In this document: positions 7,336 through 15,700 of the stretch, one piece after another | Layout: each line of letters begins with the position of its first letter | Position numbering within the stretch: the first letter of the stretch is position 1 | DNA from: Flaviflagellibacter rhizophilus | Lineage (GTDB): Bacteria; Pseudomonadota; Alphaproteobacteria; Rhizobiales; Methylopilaceae | Assembly: GCF_033898525.1 (NCBI RefSeq) | Contig: NZ_JAXAFJ010000001.1 | Span: 186,001-250,000 of the forward strand | Direction of reading: 5' to 3' | Length of the DNA stretch: 64,000 bases | Translations under genes and position numbers: made by a program | Notes under the pieces: generated by a model | The model's database searches: none | The model's input: the letters and a program-made list of their open reading frames with translations, nothing else | What the model was told of the DNA's origin: nothing

Positions 7336-10131
7336 TCAGCCGAACGCCCCCAGTTCATGCGTGATGGCAGTGCCGATCTCGCGCACCATGGCGAAGGACC
7401 GGCCGATGGGCTTGAAGATTGTGTCGTGCTCCTTGGCGTAGGACACGGCGGCACGTGGCCCGTGGGGCTCGCCGAAATCGCGTCCCGCTGTGGGGTCCGC
7501 CTCGTTCGGGAAGATCTCGCCGAGCGCACTCAGCGCCGCCGGCACGTCGAGCTGCAGCAGCCGCATCTGGAGCGCCGAGCGGGTCAGCCCGTGGCGGGGC
7601 GAGAAGTCCGGTATGTCGGTCGAGATAAGCCATATGCGCTGGATAAGGGCGATGCGCAGCGCGTGCAGCAGCATTTCGCGGTTCTGCATGTGCGGCGCGT
7701 GCGGCCACACGGCGCGCAGCTGCACGAAATCCGTCTGGATGCGGCGGAACATGGCCTGCACCGGGGCAGAGACATGAAGCTGGTCCAGAGCCCGCGCGAC
7801 GGTGACGAGGTTCTGCGCGTCCTCGGGATGCTCGAGATGAGCGGCCCGGTCGAGCCATGGACCGGGGTCGAGCAACGCGATGCCCGCGCGCAGCACGTCG
7901 AGGTCCGAATGCGCGAGGGCATGGCGTACGAGATCCAGCGAACGGCGGAACCTTGGGCTCTTTGCGCAGAGCTCCTGGAAGAGTTCCGGCTGGCGCGAGG
8001 CCGCCGCCCCGATGCCCTGCAGCGTGTTCGCGCACCAGCCCATCTGCTGAAGGATGGCGTTGTTGAGGATAGCCCTGAGTTCGCGCGGATGCTTGATGAC
8101 CGCCGGGCCCGCGATGCCATCGCTCTGGCGCAGCGCGGGACGCGATCCCGTCGGATCGAGCAGCGCGGGGCCGAAGGCGCCCAGCATCGCGGCATAGCCG
8201 GGGTCTTCCACCAGCTCGTGCATGGATGCGGCGATGGTGGCGAAGAAGTCCGCCGCGAAATCCGTCTCCTGATAGATCGGATCGTCGCCCTTCGGCAGCA
8301 CGTCGTAGGCGTGCTCCGCAATGCGCGCGATGGACGACAGGGCCAGTTCGGACGTGCCGAACAGCAGATAGCCGTCACCGCCCTGGAAGGAGCTCTCATT
8401 GCGCTGGAAGATGCCCGCGCGCGCAAAGGTGGCGCGGCTGGTGGAGGGCGAGAGATATTTCAGCCGGTCGGTCAGCGAGCCCGGATGCGAGCCGCGGCCG
8501 ATGCTGTCGCCGTGGGTGTCGAACAGGATCAACTCGACCTCGGACAGGTCGTACTTGACCAGCAGTTCGGACAGCTTGAGGCGCAGCCGCTCGATGAGGA
8601 AGGTCGCCGCCAGCTGGCCGATATAGCGGCCCGAATCCGAGTAGCCGAACTGGATCGCCAGCTTCTTGGTGTCCCGGAGATAAGCGCGATAGTGCGGGCT
8701 GCGCAGAGCCTCCTCGATGGCGCGGGACCCCTGTTCCAGGGCCTCCGCGGTTTCGAAGAGCGGGCTGATCTCGATATGCTTCTCCACGCCGAACAGCTTG
8801 GCGAGCCACAGCGTGGACAGCAGCGTGTAGCCGCTCTCGGTTTCCGCGATGAGGAAGCGGATCGGCGCCTCGCCGTCGATGTGTTTTGCGATCTGCGCAA
8901 CGGTCATCATCAGCTTGGTGGCGGACGCCTGTTCCGCGAGGATGGCGCCGAAGTCGACGGGCGTCGCCCGCACCTGGTCCAGGGCGCTGTTGACGGCCGA
9001 TAGCAGGACGCGACGGCGGAACGGGTCGGCTGGCGGGTCTTCGAGACCGAGCCGCAGGCGCGCCGCGTTGTGGATCTGCGCCGCATTCAGCCGCACATGC
9101 GTGTTTGCCAGCGACATCCCGTGGGACGCGAGACCGGCACGGGCGACCGAGAGCGCGAGCTGATCGTCAGGAGCGGCTTCGGCGATGGCTTGCTCGAACA
9201 GCGCCATCAGCGGCCTGGTGCTGGTGAGCGCGCCCTCCCGGTGGCTGATCAGTTCGTTGGCGAAGTCGGCCACCAGTTCGGGATCGGCCTTTGTCGGCAC
9301 CGCGGCGATCTGGCGATCCACGCAGGCTATGGCGACCCTCAGCTTTTCGATCAGCGCCGTCGCGGTCGGAAAATGCTCGACGGCGTCCTCCAGCCGTACC
9401 AGTTGCAGCCGCTTCATGCGCAGCCGCAGGCGCAACGTGTCCCACCAATTGATGTCGACGCGACCATCGGTGTCGTATCCAACCCAACTGGCGAGGACGA
9501 CGGCCTTCGGCACGATGGACGTCCACTCGCCAGGCCACGTCTTGCTCGCGGCGGCCAGAAGGGCGGCATTGAGCTGGTCGATCGCATCGCGGCCGTTCGC
9601 GATCGCCGCGATGGCCTGGGTGAATTCTTCCTCAAGGATGGGCGTCTTGGGCCGGTGGGACTCGAATGCCTCCTCCGTGTCGCGCCCGCAGGCGAGTTCC
9701 GCGAGGGCATGGAACACAGGTGCGGGCGAGGAGAACGTGGGATGAGCCGTGAACACGGCCGCAAAGCGGGTCCGCTCGAAGAAAGCGCGGTTGCGGGCAA
9801 GTCCGCCGGGCTTGGCGTCGGCGCCCGTCAGGCGTTCTGCGATGGTGCGGAACGCATCCTCGGCCGCCGACGGCTCGGTGCCTCCGACATAGCGCGCGAG
9901 ACGCTCGGCGCGGTCGCGAAAGGCGCTGTCCCGAAGTTCGGCAATGACCTGCTGGATGTCGGCTTCCGTCAACTCACCGTCGTCCATCCGGCGCGAGATC
10001 GCCAGCGCCGCCGCCAGAACAGGATTGCCGAAGGGGTCTTCCGCCGCACGTTCCCGCATTCGGGCCGTCAGCGACAGAAGATCGGCCGTCTGGCGCGACG
10101 TGGCCCCCGAACGGTTGACTTCGTTCAGCAT
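7336..10131 (-). CDS. ppc: Divergent phosphoenolpyruvate carboxylase-family protein
   Basis: The 931-residue protein aligns end to end with PEP carboxylase, which makes oxaloacetate from PEP and bicarbonate. It keeps the FTAHPT histidine (residue 130), the LFET glutamate (460), GYSDS (D499), the SIGRG arginine (R546) and the GSRPAxR/LRAI segments. However, the usual FHGRGG loop is replaced by FDTHGD (residues 537-542), the lysine after GYSDS is R502, and the usual C-terminal NTG is absent. The family carries out an anaplerotic reaction, but activity here cannot be taken for granted. The ATG at 10131 has GGGAG six bases upstream; an ATG at 10134 and one at 10146 are alternatives. Confidence 0.8.
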   Translation of the reverse strand: MLNEVNRSGATSRQTADLLSLTARMRERAAEDPFGNPVLAAALAISRRMDDGELTEADIQQVIAELRDSAFRDRAERLARYVGGTEPSAAEDAFRTIAERLTGADAKPGGLARNRAFFERTRFAAVFTAHPTFSSPAPVFHALAELACGRDTEEAFESHRPKTPILEEEFTQAIAAIANGRDAIDQLNAALLAAASKTWPGEWTSIVPKAVVLASWVGYDTDGRVDINWWDTLRLRLRMKRLQLVRLEDAVEHFPTATALIEKLRVAIACVDRQIAAVPTKADPELVADFANELISHREGALTSTRPLMALFEQAIAEAAPDDQLALSVARAGLASHGMSLANTHVRLNAAQIHNAARLRLGLEDPPADPFRRRVLLSAVNSALDQVRATPVDFGAILAEQASATKLMMTVAQIAKHIDGEAPIRFLIAETESGYTLLSTLWLAKLFGVEKHIEISPLFETAEALEQGSRAIEEALRSPHYRAYLRDTKKLAIQFGYSDSGRYIGQLAATFLIERLRLKLSELLVKYDLSEVELILFDTHGDSIGRGSHPGSLTDRLKYLSPSTSRATFARAGIFQRNESSFQGGDGYLLFGTSELALSSIARIAEHAYDVLPKGDDPIYQETDFAADFFATIAASMHELVEDPGYAAMLGAFGPALLDPTGSRPALRQSDGIAGPAVIKHPRELRAILNNAILQQMGWCANTLQGIGAAASRQPELFQELCAKSPRFRRSLDLVRHALAHSDLDVLRAGIALLDPGPWLDRAAHLEHPEDAQNLVTVARALDQLHVSAPVQAMFRRIQTDFVQLRAVWPHAPHMQNREMLLHALRIALIQRIWLISTDIPDFSPRHGLTRSALQMRLLQLDVPAALSALGEIFPNEADPTAGRDFGEPHGPRAAVSYAKEHDTIFKPIGRSFAMVREIGTAITHELGAFG

Positions 10132-10346
10132 CATGCACTCCCGCATCCGGTATTGTCCGTGGCCCGCAACACCGCCACACCATGGGGGCTACTAGACACG
10201 CGGCTCTGCCCGCAAGTCAAAAGAGCGGCTGAGGCAAGGCGAAGCGCATCAGGGATGGCCGATGGGCTTGCGCCGGCCCGGTGGTCCGATATCAGTGCAA
10301 CGTACCACGTGTCCCGTCAGGGGACCCGAAAGAACATAGGCAGTAT

Positions 10347-12653
10347 GTGAGGCGGCAGCTCTCTCTTTTCGCATTGGCGCTGCTGGTCCCGATCCTGGCT
10401 TTCACGGGATTCCTGCTGTTCCAGTTCGCCACGTCCGAACGCGCGCACCTGGAAGACGATGCGCTCGCCGCGGCCCGGCGGATCTCTGTCGTCGTCGACC
10501 GGGAACTGGCGAACATGGTGGCTGCGCTGGACGTGCTGGCGCTCTCACCCTCGCTCGCCGCCGGAGACATGGCAGCGTTCCATGCACAGGCTTCCCGCAT
10601 GTACGAGCAGAAGGGTGCCGCGGTCGTCCTGCGTGATCTTTCAGGCATGCAGGTCGTGAATGTTCGCGTGCCTTTCGGACAGCCCCTCCTGCGTTTCAAC
10701 GTGGAGGGAGAAGAAGCCGCAATGCGGCAGGGCCGCTTCTTCGTGTCCAACATTTATACAGGGCCGAACTCCGGGTTGCTGCTTGTTTCCGTGACCATTC
10801 CCGTCACGCAGGACGGCGAGCGCAAATACATGCTCAGCCTCAGCGTGCCCTTGGAGCGCATTCGCGACATCATCCTGAGGGAAAGCCCGCAGAGCACTGC
10901 GGTTGTGGGGGTGATCGACCGGAACGGACGGATCGTGGCTCGCAGCGTTCGACATGAGGACTTCGCCAACAAGTTCGCCGCAGACGACACCCTGTCGAAT
11001 TCCAACGCGAATGAGGGCACCTGGAACGGCACGGCGGTCGACGGCCTTCGCATTTTCGGCGCCTATTCCCGAAGCACGTTTTCCGATTGGCGCGTCGCCA
11101 TAGGCGTTCCGGAAGCAGCCCTCGATGCCCCGCTGCGCCGCTCCCTGATGCTGTTTGCGATGCTCGGGCTTGGCCTGACGGCGCTGTCGGTCCTGGCAGC
11201 ATCGTTTTATGCGCGGCGGATCGTTCGCCCCATGCGCCTTCTGGCGGCAGGCGCGGCGGAGCTTGGACGCGGCGAGCCCGTGGAGCCTGTCCGTACCCGT
11301 ATTCCCGAGGTGCAGCGCATAGCCGACGCCATGGCAGCGGCGTCCGACGCATTGCGCCAGCGGGAGCGGGAACTGCGGGATTTCAGCGGCGCGCTGGAGC
11401 GCGAAGTCGGCGCGCGCACGGCGGACCTCATGGACGCCAATGCAAAGCTCCGAGCCGAGGCGGAAGAGCGAGAGCGTGTCGAACAGCAATTGCGGCAGGC
11501 CCAGAAGATGGAAGCTGTGGGCCAACTCACCGGGGGCATCGCTCACGACTTCAACAATCTTCTGGCCGTGATCACAGGAAACCTCGACCTTCTCAGCAGA
11601 CGGCTGCAGATGGGCCGCACCAATGTGGAGCGTTTTGCCGACAATGCGCTCGAAGCGGCGCAGCGAGCAGCCACGCTGACGCACCGGCTGCTCGCGTTCT
11701 CCCGCCAGCAGCCCCTTTCGCCCGAGCCGGTAGACGCGAACCGGCTCGTGGGGGGGATGTCAGACCTGCTGATGCGCGCGATCGGCGACGGGATCGAACT
11801 GGAGACCGTGCTGGCCGGCGGGCTGTGGCGGACCCATGCTGATCCCAACCAGCTCGAGAACGCCTTGCTCAATCTCGCGGTGAACGCGCGCGATGCCATG
11901 GGTGGGCGCGGCAAGATCACCATCGAGACCTGCAACGCTCATATCGACGAGCTGTACTCGTCGGATCACAACATCCCCACTGGTCAGTATGTGCTGCTCG
12001 CGGTCACCGACACTGGCGAGGGCATGACCCCCGGCGTCATCGCCCGGGCCTTCGAGCCGTTCTTCACGACGAAGGGACCGGGCCAAGGCACCGGGCTGGG
12101 GCTCAGCCAGGTCTACGGCTTTGTCCGCCAGTCGCGTGGGCATGTGAAGATCTACAGCGAGCTTGGCGACGGCACGACTGTGAAGCTCTACTTCCCGCGT
12201 TTCATGGGCGCGCTGAACGAGGTGGAGGAGCAGGAACAAACGGCCCTGCCGACCGGCACGGAACTGATCCTGCTGGTGGAAGACGAAGCCAATGTGCGGC
12301 GTATCAATTCCGAGACTCTGCGCGAGCTCGGCTACAGGGTGCTTGAGGCCGAGAATGCCCGGGAGGCGCTGAAGCTGCTGGATGGTGATCCGTCGATCTC
12401 TTTGCTTTTCACGGATGTGATGATGCCCGAGATGAACGGACCCCTCCTGGCGCAGGAGGTTCTGCGCCGGCGACCGGGGCTCCCGGTGCTGTACACGAGC
12501 GGCTATACGCGCAACGCGGTGGTGCATAACGGCGTGCTCGACGCCGGTGTAAACCTGCTGCCCAAGCCCTTCACCATGGACCAATTGGCGCGGAAACTGC
12601 GCGAAGTCCTGGATGCGCCAGTTTTCACCGAAGAAGCGTCGAGCCCAACATGA
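10347..12653 (+). CDS. Hybrid sensor histidine kinase with dCache-like sensor and receiver domain
   Basis: The protein has an N-terminal membrane helix (LFALALLVPILAFTGFLLF), an extracytoplasmic double-Cache-like sensor of about 230 residues, a second helix (LFAMLGLGLTALSVLAASF), a HAMP-like linker, a coiled coil, a DHp domain with GGIAHDFNNLLAVITGN (phosphoacceptor H400), a HATPase domain (NLAVNARDAM, DTGEGM, GTGLGLSQV) and a C-terminal receiver with LLFTDVMMPEMNG (D690). It should therefore relay phosphate from His to its own Asp and on to an unseen partner. I used a GTG at 10347 just before the first helix, with AGGCAG upstream; a GTG at 10281 would add 22 residues. Its stop overlaps the next start (ATGA). 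Confidence 0.88.
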   Translation: MRRQLSLFALALLVPILAFTGFLLFQFATSERAHLEDDALAAARRISVVVDRELANMVAALDVLALSPSLAAGDMAAFHAQASRMYEQKGAAVVLRDLSGMQVVNVRVPFGQPLLRFNVEGEEAAMRQGRFFVSNIYTGPNSGLLLVSVTIPVTQDGERKYMLSLSVPLERIRDIILRESPQSTAVVGVIDRNGRIVARSVRHEDFANKFAADDTLSNSNANEGTWNGTAVDGLRIFGAYSRSTFSDWRVAIGVPEAALDAPLRRSLMLFAMLGLGLTALSVLAASFYARRIVRPMRLLAAGAAELGRGEPVEPVRTRIPEVQRIADAMAAASDALRQRERELRDFSGALEREVGARTADLMDANAKLRAEAEERERVEQQLRQAQKMEAVGQLTGGIAHDFNNLLAVITGNLDLLSRRLQMGRTNVERFADNALEAAQRAATLTHRLLAFSRQQPLSPEPVDANRLVGGMSDLLMRAIGDGIELETVLAGGLWRTHADPNQLENALLNLAVNARDAMGGRGKITIETCNAHIDELYSSDHNIPTGQYVLLAVTDTGEGMTPGVIARAFEPFFTTKGPGQGTGLGLSQVYGFVRQSRGHVKIYSELGDGTTVKLYFPRFMGALNEVEEQEQTALPTGTELILLVEDEANVRRINSETLRELGYRVLEAENAREALKLLDGDPSISLLFTDVMMPEMNGPLLAQEVLRRRPGLPVLYTSGYTRNAVVHNGVLDAGVNLLPKPFTMDQLARKLREVLDAPVFTEEASSPT

Positions 12654-14071
12654 TCCGCCTCCTCCTGATCAGCGTGCCTGCTTTGCTGGTATCATTTGCT
12701 GCCGAGGCGGCAGTGCCGGCCGGGATGCCCGTCACGGCAGGACTGTCACCGCTCTGGGGCCTGCCATTCGCGGGCATGCTCCTTTCGATCGCATTGTTCC
12801 CCCTGCTCGCAAGCAGCTTCTGGCACCATCATTACGGCAAGGTCGCCCTGTTCTGGGCGCTGTGCTTCCTGGTGCCCTATGCGGCGACGTTCGGCATGGG
12901 TCTGGCCTTCCACGACCTCGTTCATGCGGCCCTGCTCGAATACATCCCGTTCATCGTGCTGCTTTTTGCGCTGTTCACGATCTCGGGCGGGCTGCTCGTC
13001 GTTGGCAACATCCATGGCAGCCCCGCCACCAACACGGCCCTGCTCGCGACCGGAACGCTGCTTGCCAGCGTGATCGGCACAACGGGCGCGTCCATGCTGC
13101 TGATCCGGCCGCTCCTGCGCGCCAACGACAACCGCCGCTACAATGTGCACACCGTCGTGTTCTTCATCTTCCTGGTGTCGAACATCGGCGGATCGCTGAC
13201 GCCCTTGGGAGATCCACCGCTCTTTCTCGGCTATCTGAAAGGCGTGGAGTTCTTCTGGACCTCGGTTCATCTCGGCCCCCAGACGCTCGTTCTCGCGGTT
13301 GCGCTTCTCGGCATCTTCTTCATGCTGGACACGGCGATGTTCCGCAAGGAAGGGCAGCCGCGCCGTCCGGATCCGACACCGGACACCCGACGCATCGGCA
13401 TGATCGGGCTGGCCAATGTCCCGCTGCTCATCGGCGTCATCGCCGCCATCCTGATGAGCGGCATGTGGAAGCCCGGCATCTCCTTCGACGTCTTCGGAAC
13501 GCAAGTCGAGCTTCAGAATCTTGTACGTGACGGCATCATCCTCGCACTGGCCTTCGTGTCATTGCGCGTGACATCGCCCGAGATCCGCCGGGGCAATGAC
13601 TTCGACTGGGAGCCCATCCGCGAGGTTGCGAAGCTGTTCGCCGGCATCTTCTCCACCATCATTCCCGTGATCGCGATCCTGCGCGCAGGGCGGGACGGCG
13701 CGGCGGCGCCGCTGGTCGATCTGGTGACGGACCCGTCGGGCGCACCGATCGACAGCATGTATTTCTGGATGACGGGCCTCCTGTCCGGCGTCCTGGACAA
13801 CGCACCCACTTATCTCGTGTTCTTCAACCTTGCCGGCGGCGATGCGCAGCACTTGATGGTGCAGGCGACCAGCACGCTCGCGGCCATCTCGGGCGGAGCG
13901 GTCTTCATGGGCGCGCTCACCTATGTCGGCAATGCGCCCAACTTCATGGTTCTGGCCATCGCGAAAAGCCGCGGCGTGAATATGCCGAGCTTCTTCGGCT
14001 ACATACTGTGGTCCGGGGCAATCCTGATCCCGCTCTTCATGCTGCTCACGCTGTTGTTCTTCCACCTGTGA
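12650..14071 (+). CDS. Putative sodium:proton antiporter / citrate-type permease
   Basis: The 473-residue protein has a signal-like first helix and about twelve hydrophobic segments, with family motifs such as SNIGGSLTPLGDPPLFLGYL, a re-entrant type motif seen in the ion transporter superfamily, and DNAPTYLVFFNLAGGD. This is the group annotated as sodium:proton antiporter (PF16980, CitMHS_2 type). The transported ion is not certain. Its ATG overlaps the stop of the hybrid kinase, so the kinase and permease are translationally coupled, which suggests the kinase senses something connected with this transport. Its 3' end overlaps the convergent HugZ gene by 26 bases. Confidence 0.8.
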   Translation: MIRLLLISVPALLVSFAAEAAVPAGMPVTAGLSPLWGLPFAGMLLSIALFPLLASSFWHHHYGKVALFWALCFLVPYAATFGMGLAFHDLVHAALLEYIPFIVLLFALFTISGGLLVVGNIHGSPATNTALLATGTLLASVIGTTGASMLLIRPLLRANDNRRYNVHTVVFFIFLVSNIGGSLTPLGDPPLFLGYLKGVEFFWTSVHLGPQTLVLAVALLGIFFMLDTAMFRKEGQPRRPDPTPDTRRIGMIGLANVPLLIGVIAAILMSGMWKPGISFDVFGTQVELQNLVRDGIILALAFVSLRVTSPEIRRGNDFDWEPIREVAKLFAGIFSTIIPVIAILRAGRDGAAAPLVDLVTDPSGAPIDSMYFWMTGLLSGVLDNAPTYLVFFNLAGGDAQHLMVQATSTLAAISGGAVFMGALTYVGNAPNFMVLAIAKSRGVNMPSFFGYILWSGAILIPLFMLLTLLFFHL

Positions 14072-14804
14072 GAAGACGCGCCCGATCGGCCATCGCCACC
14101 AGGGTACGGCGCAGGTCGCCGGGACCGTCGATCGGCGCGGGGAATGGCAGGTAGCGAACCCGACCTTCGCTGCTGATCTCCATGCCGTCGCGGTCGAAGC
14201 CGTCCATCTGCCATTGCCCGCCGCCCGGCGCGTCGAGAAACGCCTCGGCGTAGAGCGCCAGGGCATCCCTGTGGTCCGCGTTCATGTGGGCGACGGCGCC
14301 CTTTTCGCCGCGCACGGCGGCAGCAGCAACCGGACCCGCCATCATGAACCTGCCGGCAGCGACGGTTTCGATGCGTCCAAAGCCCGCAACGAGATGGGCG
14401 CTTTCCGGCTCCAGCCTGAACAGGCGAAAATCGCCGAACCCGGCATATCCTGCCGCCTCCGGCTGGCGGAGCAGGAAACGTTCCAGATCTTCCGGCTCGT
14501 TGTCCGCAGCAATGCGGCCGACCAGGGTAACCCGGGAGCGGACCAGCGGATTGCCCCCAGCCCCCTGGGTCAGGAGAAGCGAGACCCTCGCATCTTGGAG
14601 TAAATTGCGCGTGTGCCGAGCCAGCGAGGACAGCAGCATTACGGGAGCGCCATCCGACGCTGTCGCGACCAGAACGAGCGAGACATAGGGATGACCCGCA
14701 TCAGTGTCCAAGGTAGCCAGGCTGCCCTGCCGCGCACACCTGAGCAGTATGCGAATTTCCGCGGCTGCGGTGTCCTCATCGGTGCCTTCTGGTGAGTTCT
14801 CCAT
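14046..14804 (-). CDS. HugZ-family heme/flavin split-barrel protein
   Basis: The 252-residue protein combines an N-terminal pyridoxamine-phosphate-oxidase-like split barrel (LRCARQGSLATLDTDAGHPY, with PLVRSRVTLVGRI) and a C-terminal DUF2470-type domain with the segment AVAHMNADHRDALALYAEAF, the arrangement of HugZ and related heme-utilization proteins. Known HugZ proteins bind or degrade heme. No heme uptake genes are nearby, so a physiological link is only inferred. The ATG at 14804 has GGGGAG upstream; longer in-frame starts reach 14906 but lack support. It is divergent from chvI. Confidence 0.85.
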   Translation of the reverse strand: MENSPEGTDEDTAAAEIRILLRCARQGSLATLDTDAGHPYVSLVLVATASDGAPVMLLSSLARHTRNLLQDARVSLLLTQGAGGNPLVRSRVTLVGRIAADNEPEDLERFLLRQPEAAGYAGFGDFRLFRLEPESAHLVAGFGRIETVAAGRFMMAGPVAAAAVRGEKGAVAHMNADHRDALALYAEAFLDAPGGGQWQMDGFDRDGMEISSEGRVRYLPFPAPIDGPGDLRRTLVAMADRARLLTGGRTTA

Positions 14805-14968
14805 ACCCTCGTCTCCCCGAAAACTTGAGGCCGGGAAGCTTATACGCGAGTTTGGCAGATCCGCAGGTTGTGGCATTATCTTGTTGACCTGTGTAGATTT
14901 GGCCATATTTCAGCCACTCGTCCCGCGTTCAAGGCTGATCTTTGAAGGACGAGGCAAGCAGGGGCGTT

Positions 14969-15676
14969 ATGCCAAACATTGCTCTGGTCGATGACGACCG
15001 CAACATTCTGACTTCAGTGTCGATCGCGCTGGAGACCGAAGGTTATCGCATCTCCACCTACACCGACGGCGCTTCCGCGTTGGAAGGCCTGAAGGCAAAC
15101 CCGCCCGACCTCGCGATCTTCGACATCAAGATGCCTCGCATGGACGGCATGGAGCTGCTGCGCCGCCTGCGCCAGAAGTCCGAGCTGCCGGTTATCTTCC
15201 TTACCTCGAAGGACGAGGAGATCGATGAACTGTTCGGCCTCAAAATGGGCGCCGACGATTTCATCAAGAAGCCGTTCTCCCAGCGTCTCCTGGTGGAGCG
15301 GGTCAAGGCAGTGCTGCGCCGTGCCGCGGCGCGCGATGGCAGCGCTCCGGTGAAAGGCGCCGACGCCCAGGGCAAGACGCTGGAGCGGGGCAGTCTCGTC
15401 ATGGATTCTGAACGCCACACCTGCACCTGGAAGGGTGAAGGCGTGACGTTGACGGTCACTGAATTCCTGATCCTTCAGGCTTTGGCTACCCGCCCCGGCG
15501 TTGTGAAGAGCCGTAATGCTTTGATGGACGCGGCTTACGACGACCAGGTCTATGTGGATGATCGGACGATCGACAGCCACATCAAGCGCCTCCGCAAGAA
15601 GTTCAAGGCGGCCGACGACGACTTCGACATGATCGAGACGCTCTACGGCGTCGGCTATCGGTTCAAGGAAGTCTAG
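14969..15676 (+). CDS. chvI: ChvI/ExoR-type response regulator (OmpR family)
   Basis: This DNA-binding regulator of 235 residues has a receiver domain (NIALVDDDRNIL, phosphoacceptor D52 in LAIFDIKMPRMDG, K in FIKKPFS) and a winged-helix output domain ending ETLYGVGYRFKEV. In Rhizobiales the ChvG-ChvI (BvrS-BvrR) system governs envelope, acid-stress and host-interaction genes. The start at 14969 has AGGGG upstream; TTGACC at 14884-14889 with TATTTC sixteen bases on is a possible promoter. It heads a five-gene run with chvG, hprK, EIIA and HPr. Confidence 0.95.
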   Translation: MPNIALVDDDRNILTSVSIALETEGYRISTYTDGASALEGLKANPPDLAIFDIKMPRMDGMELLRRLRQKSELPVIFLTSKDEEIDELFGLKMGADDFIKKPFSQRLLVERVKAVLRRAAARDGSAPVKGADAQGKTLERGSLVMDSERHTCTWKGEGVTLTVTEFLILQALATRPGVVKSRNALMDAAYDDQVYVDDRTIDSHIKRLRKKFKAADDDFDMIETLYGVGYRFKEV

Positions 15677-15700
15677 CGCCCTGGACAGGGCTGGCAGACG

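Noticed and set aside
7357..9003. Open frame antisense to the PEP-carboxylase homologue
   Set aside because: No ribosome site, no recognisable domain; the minus-strand gene is conserved over its whole length.
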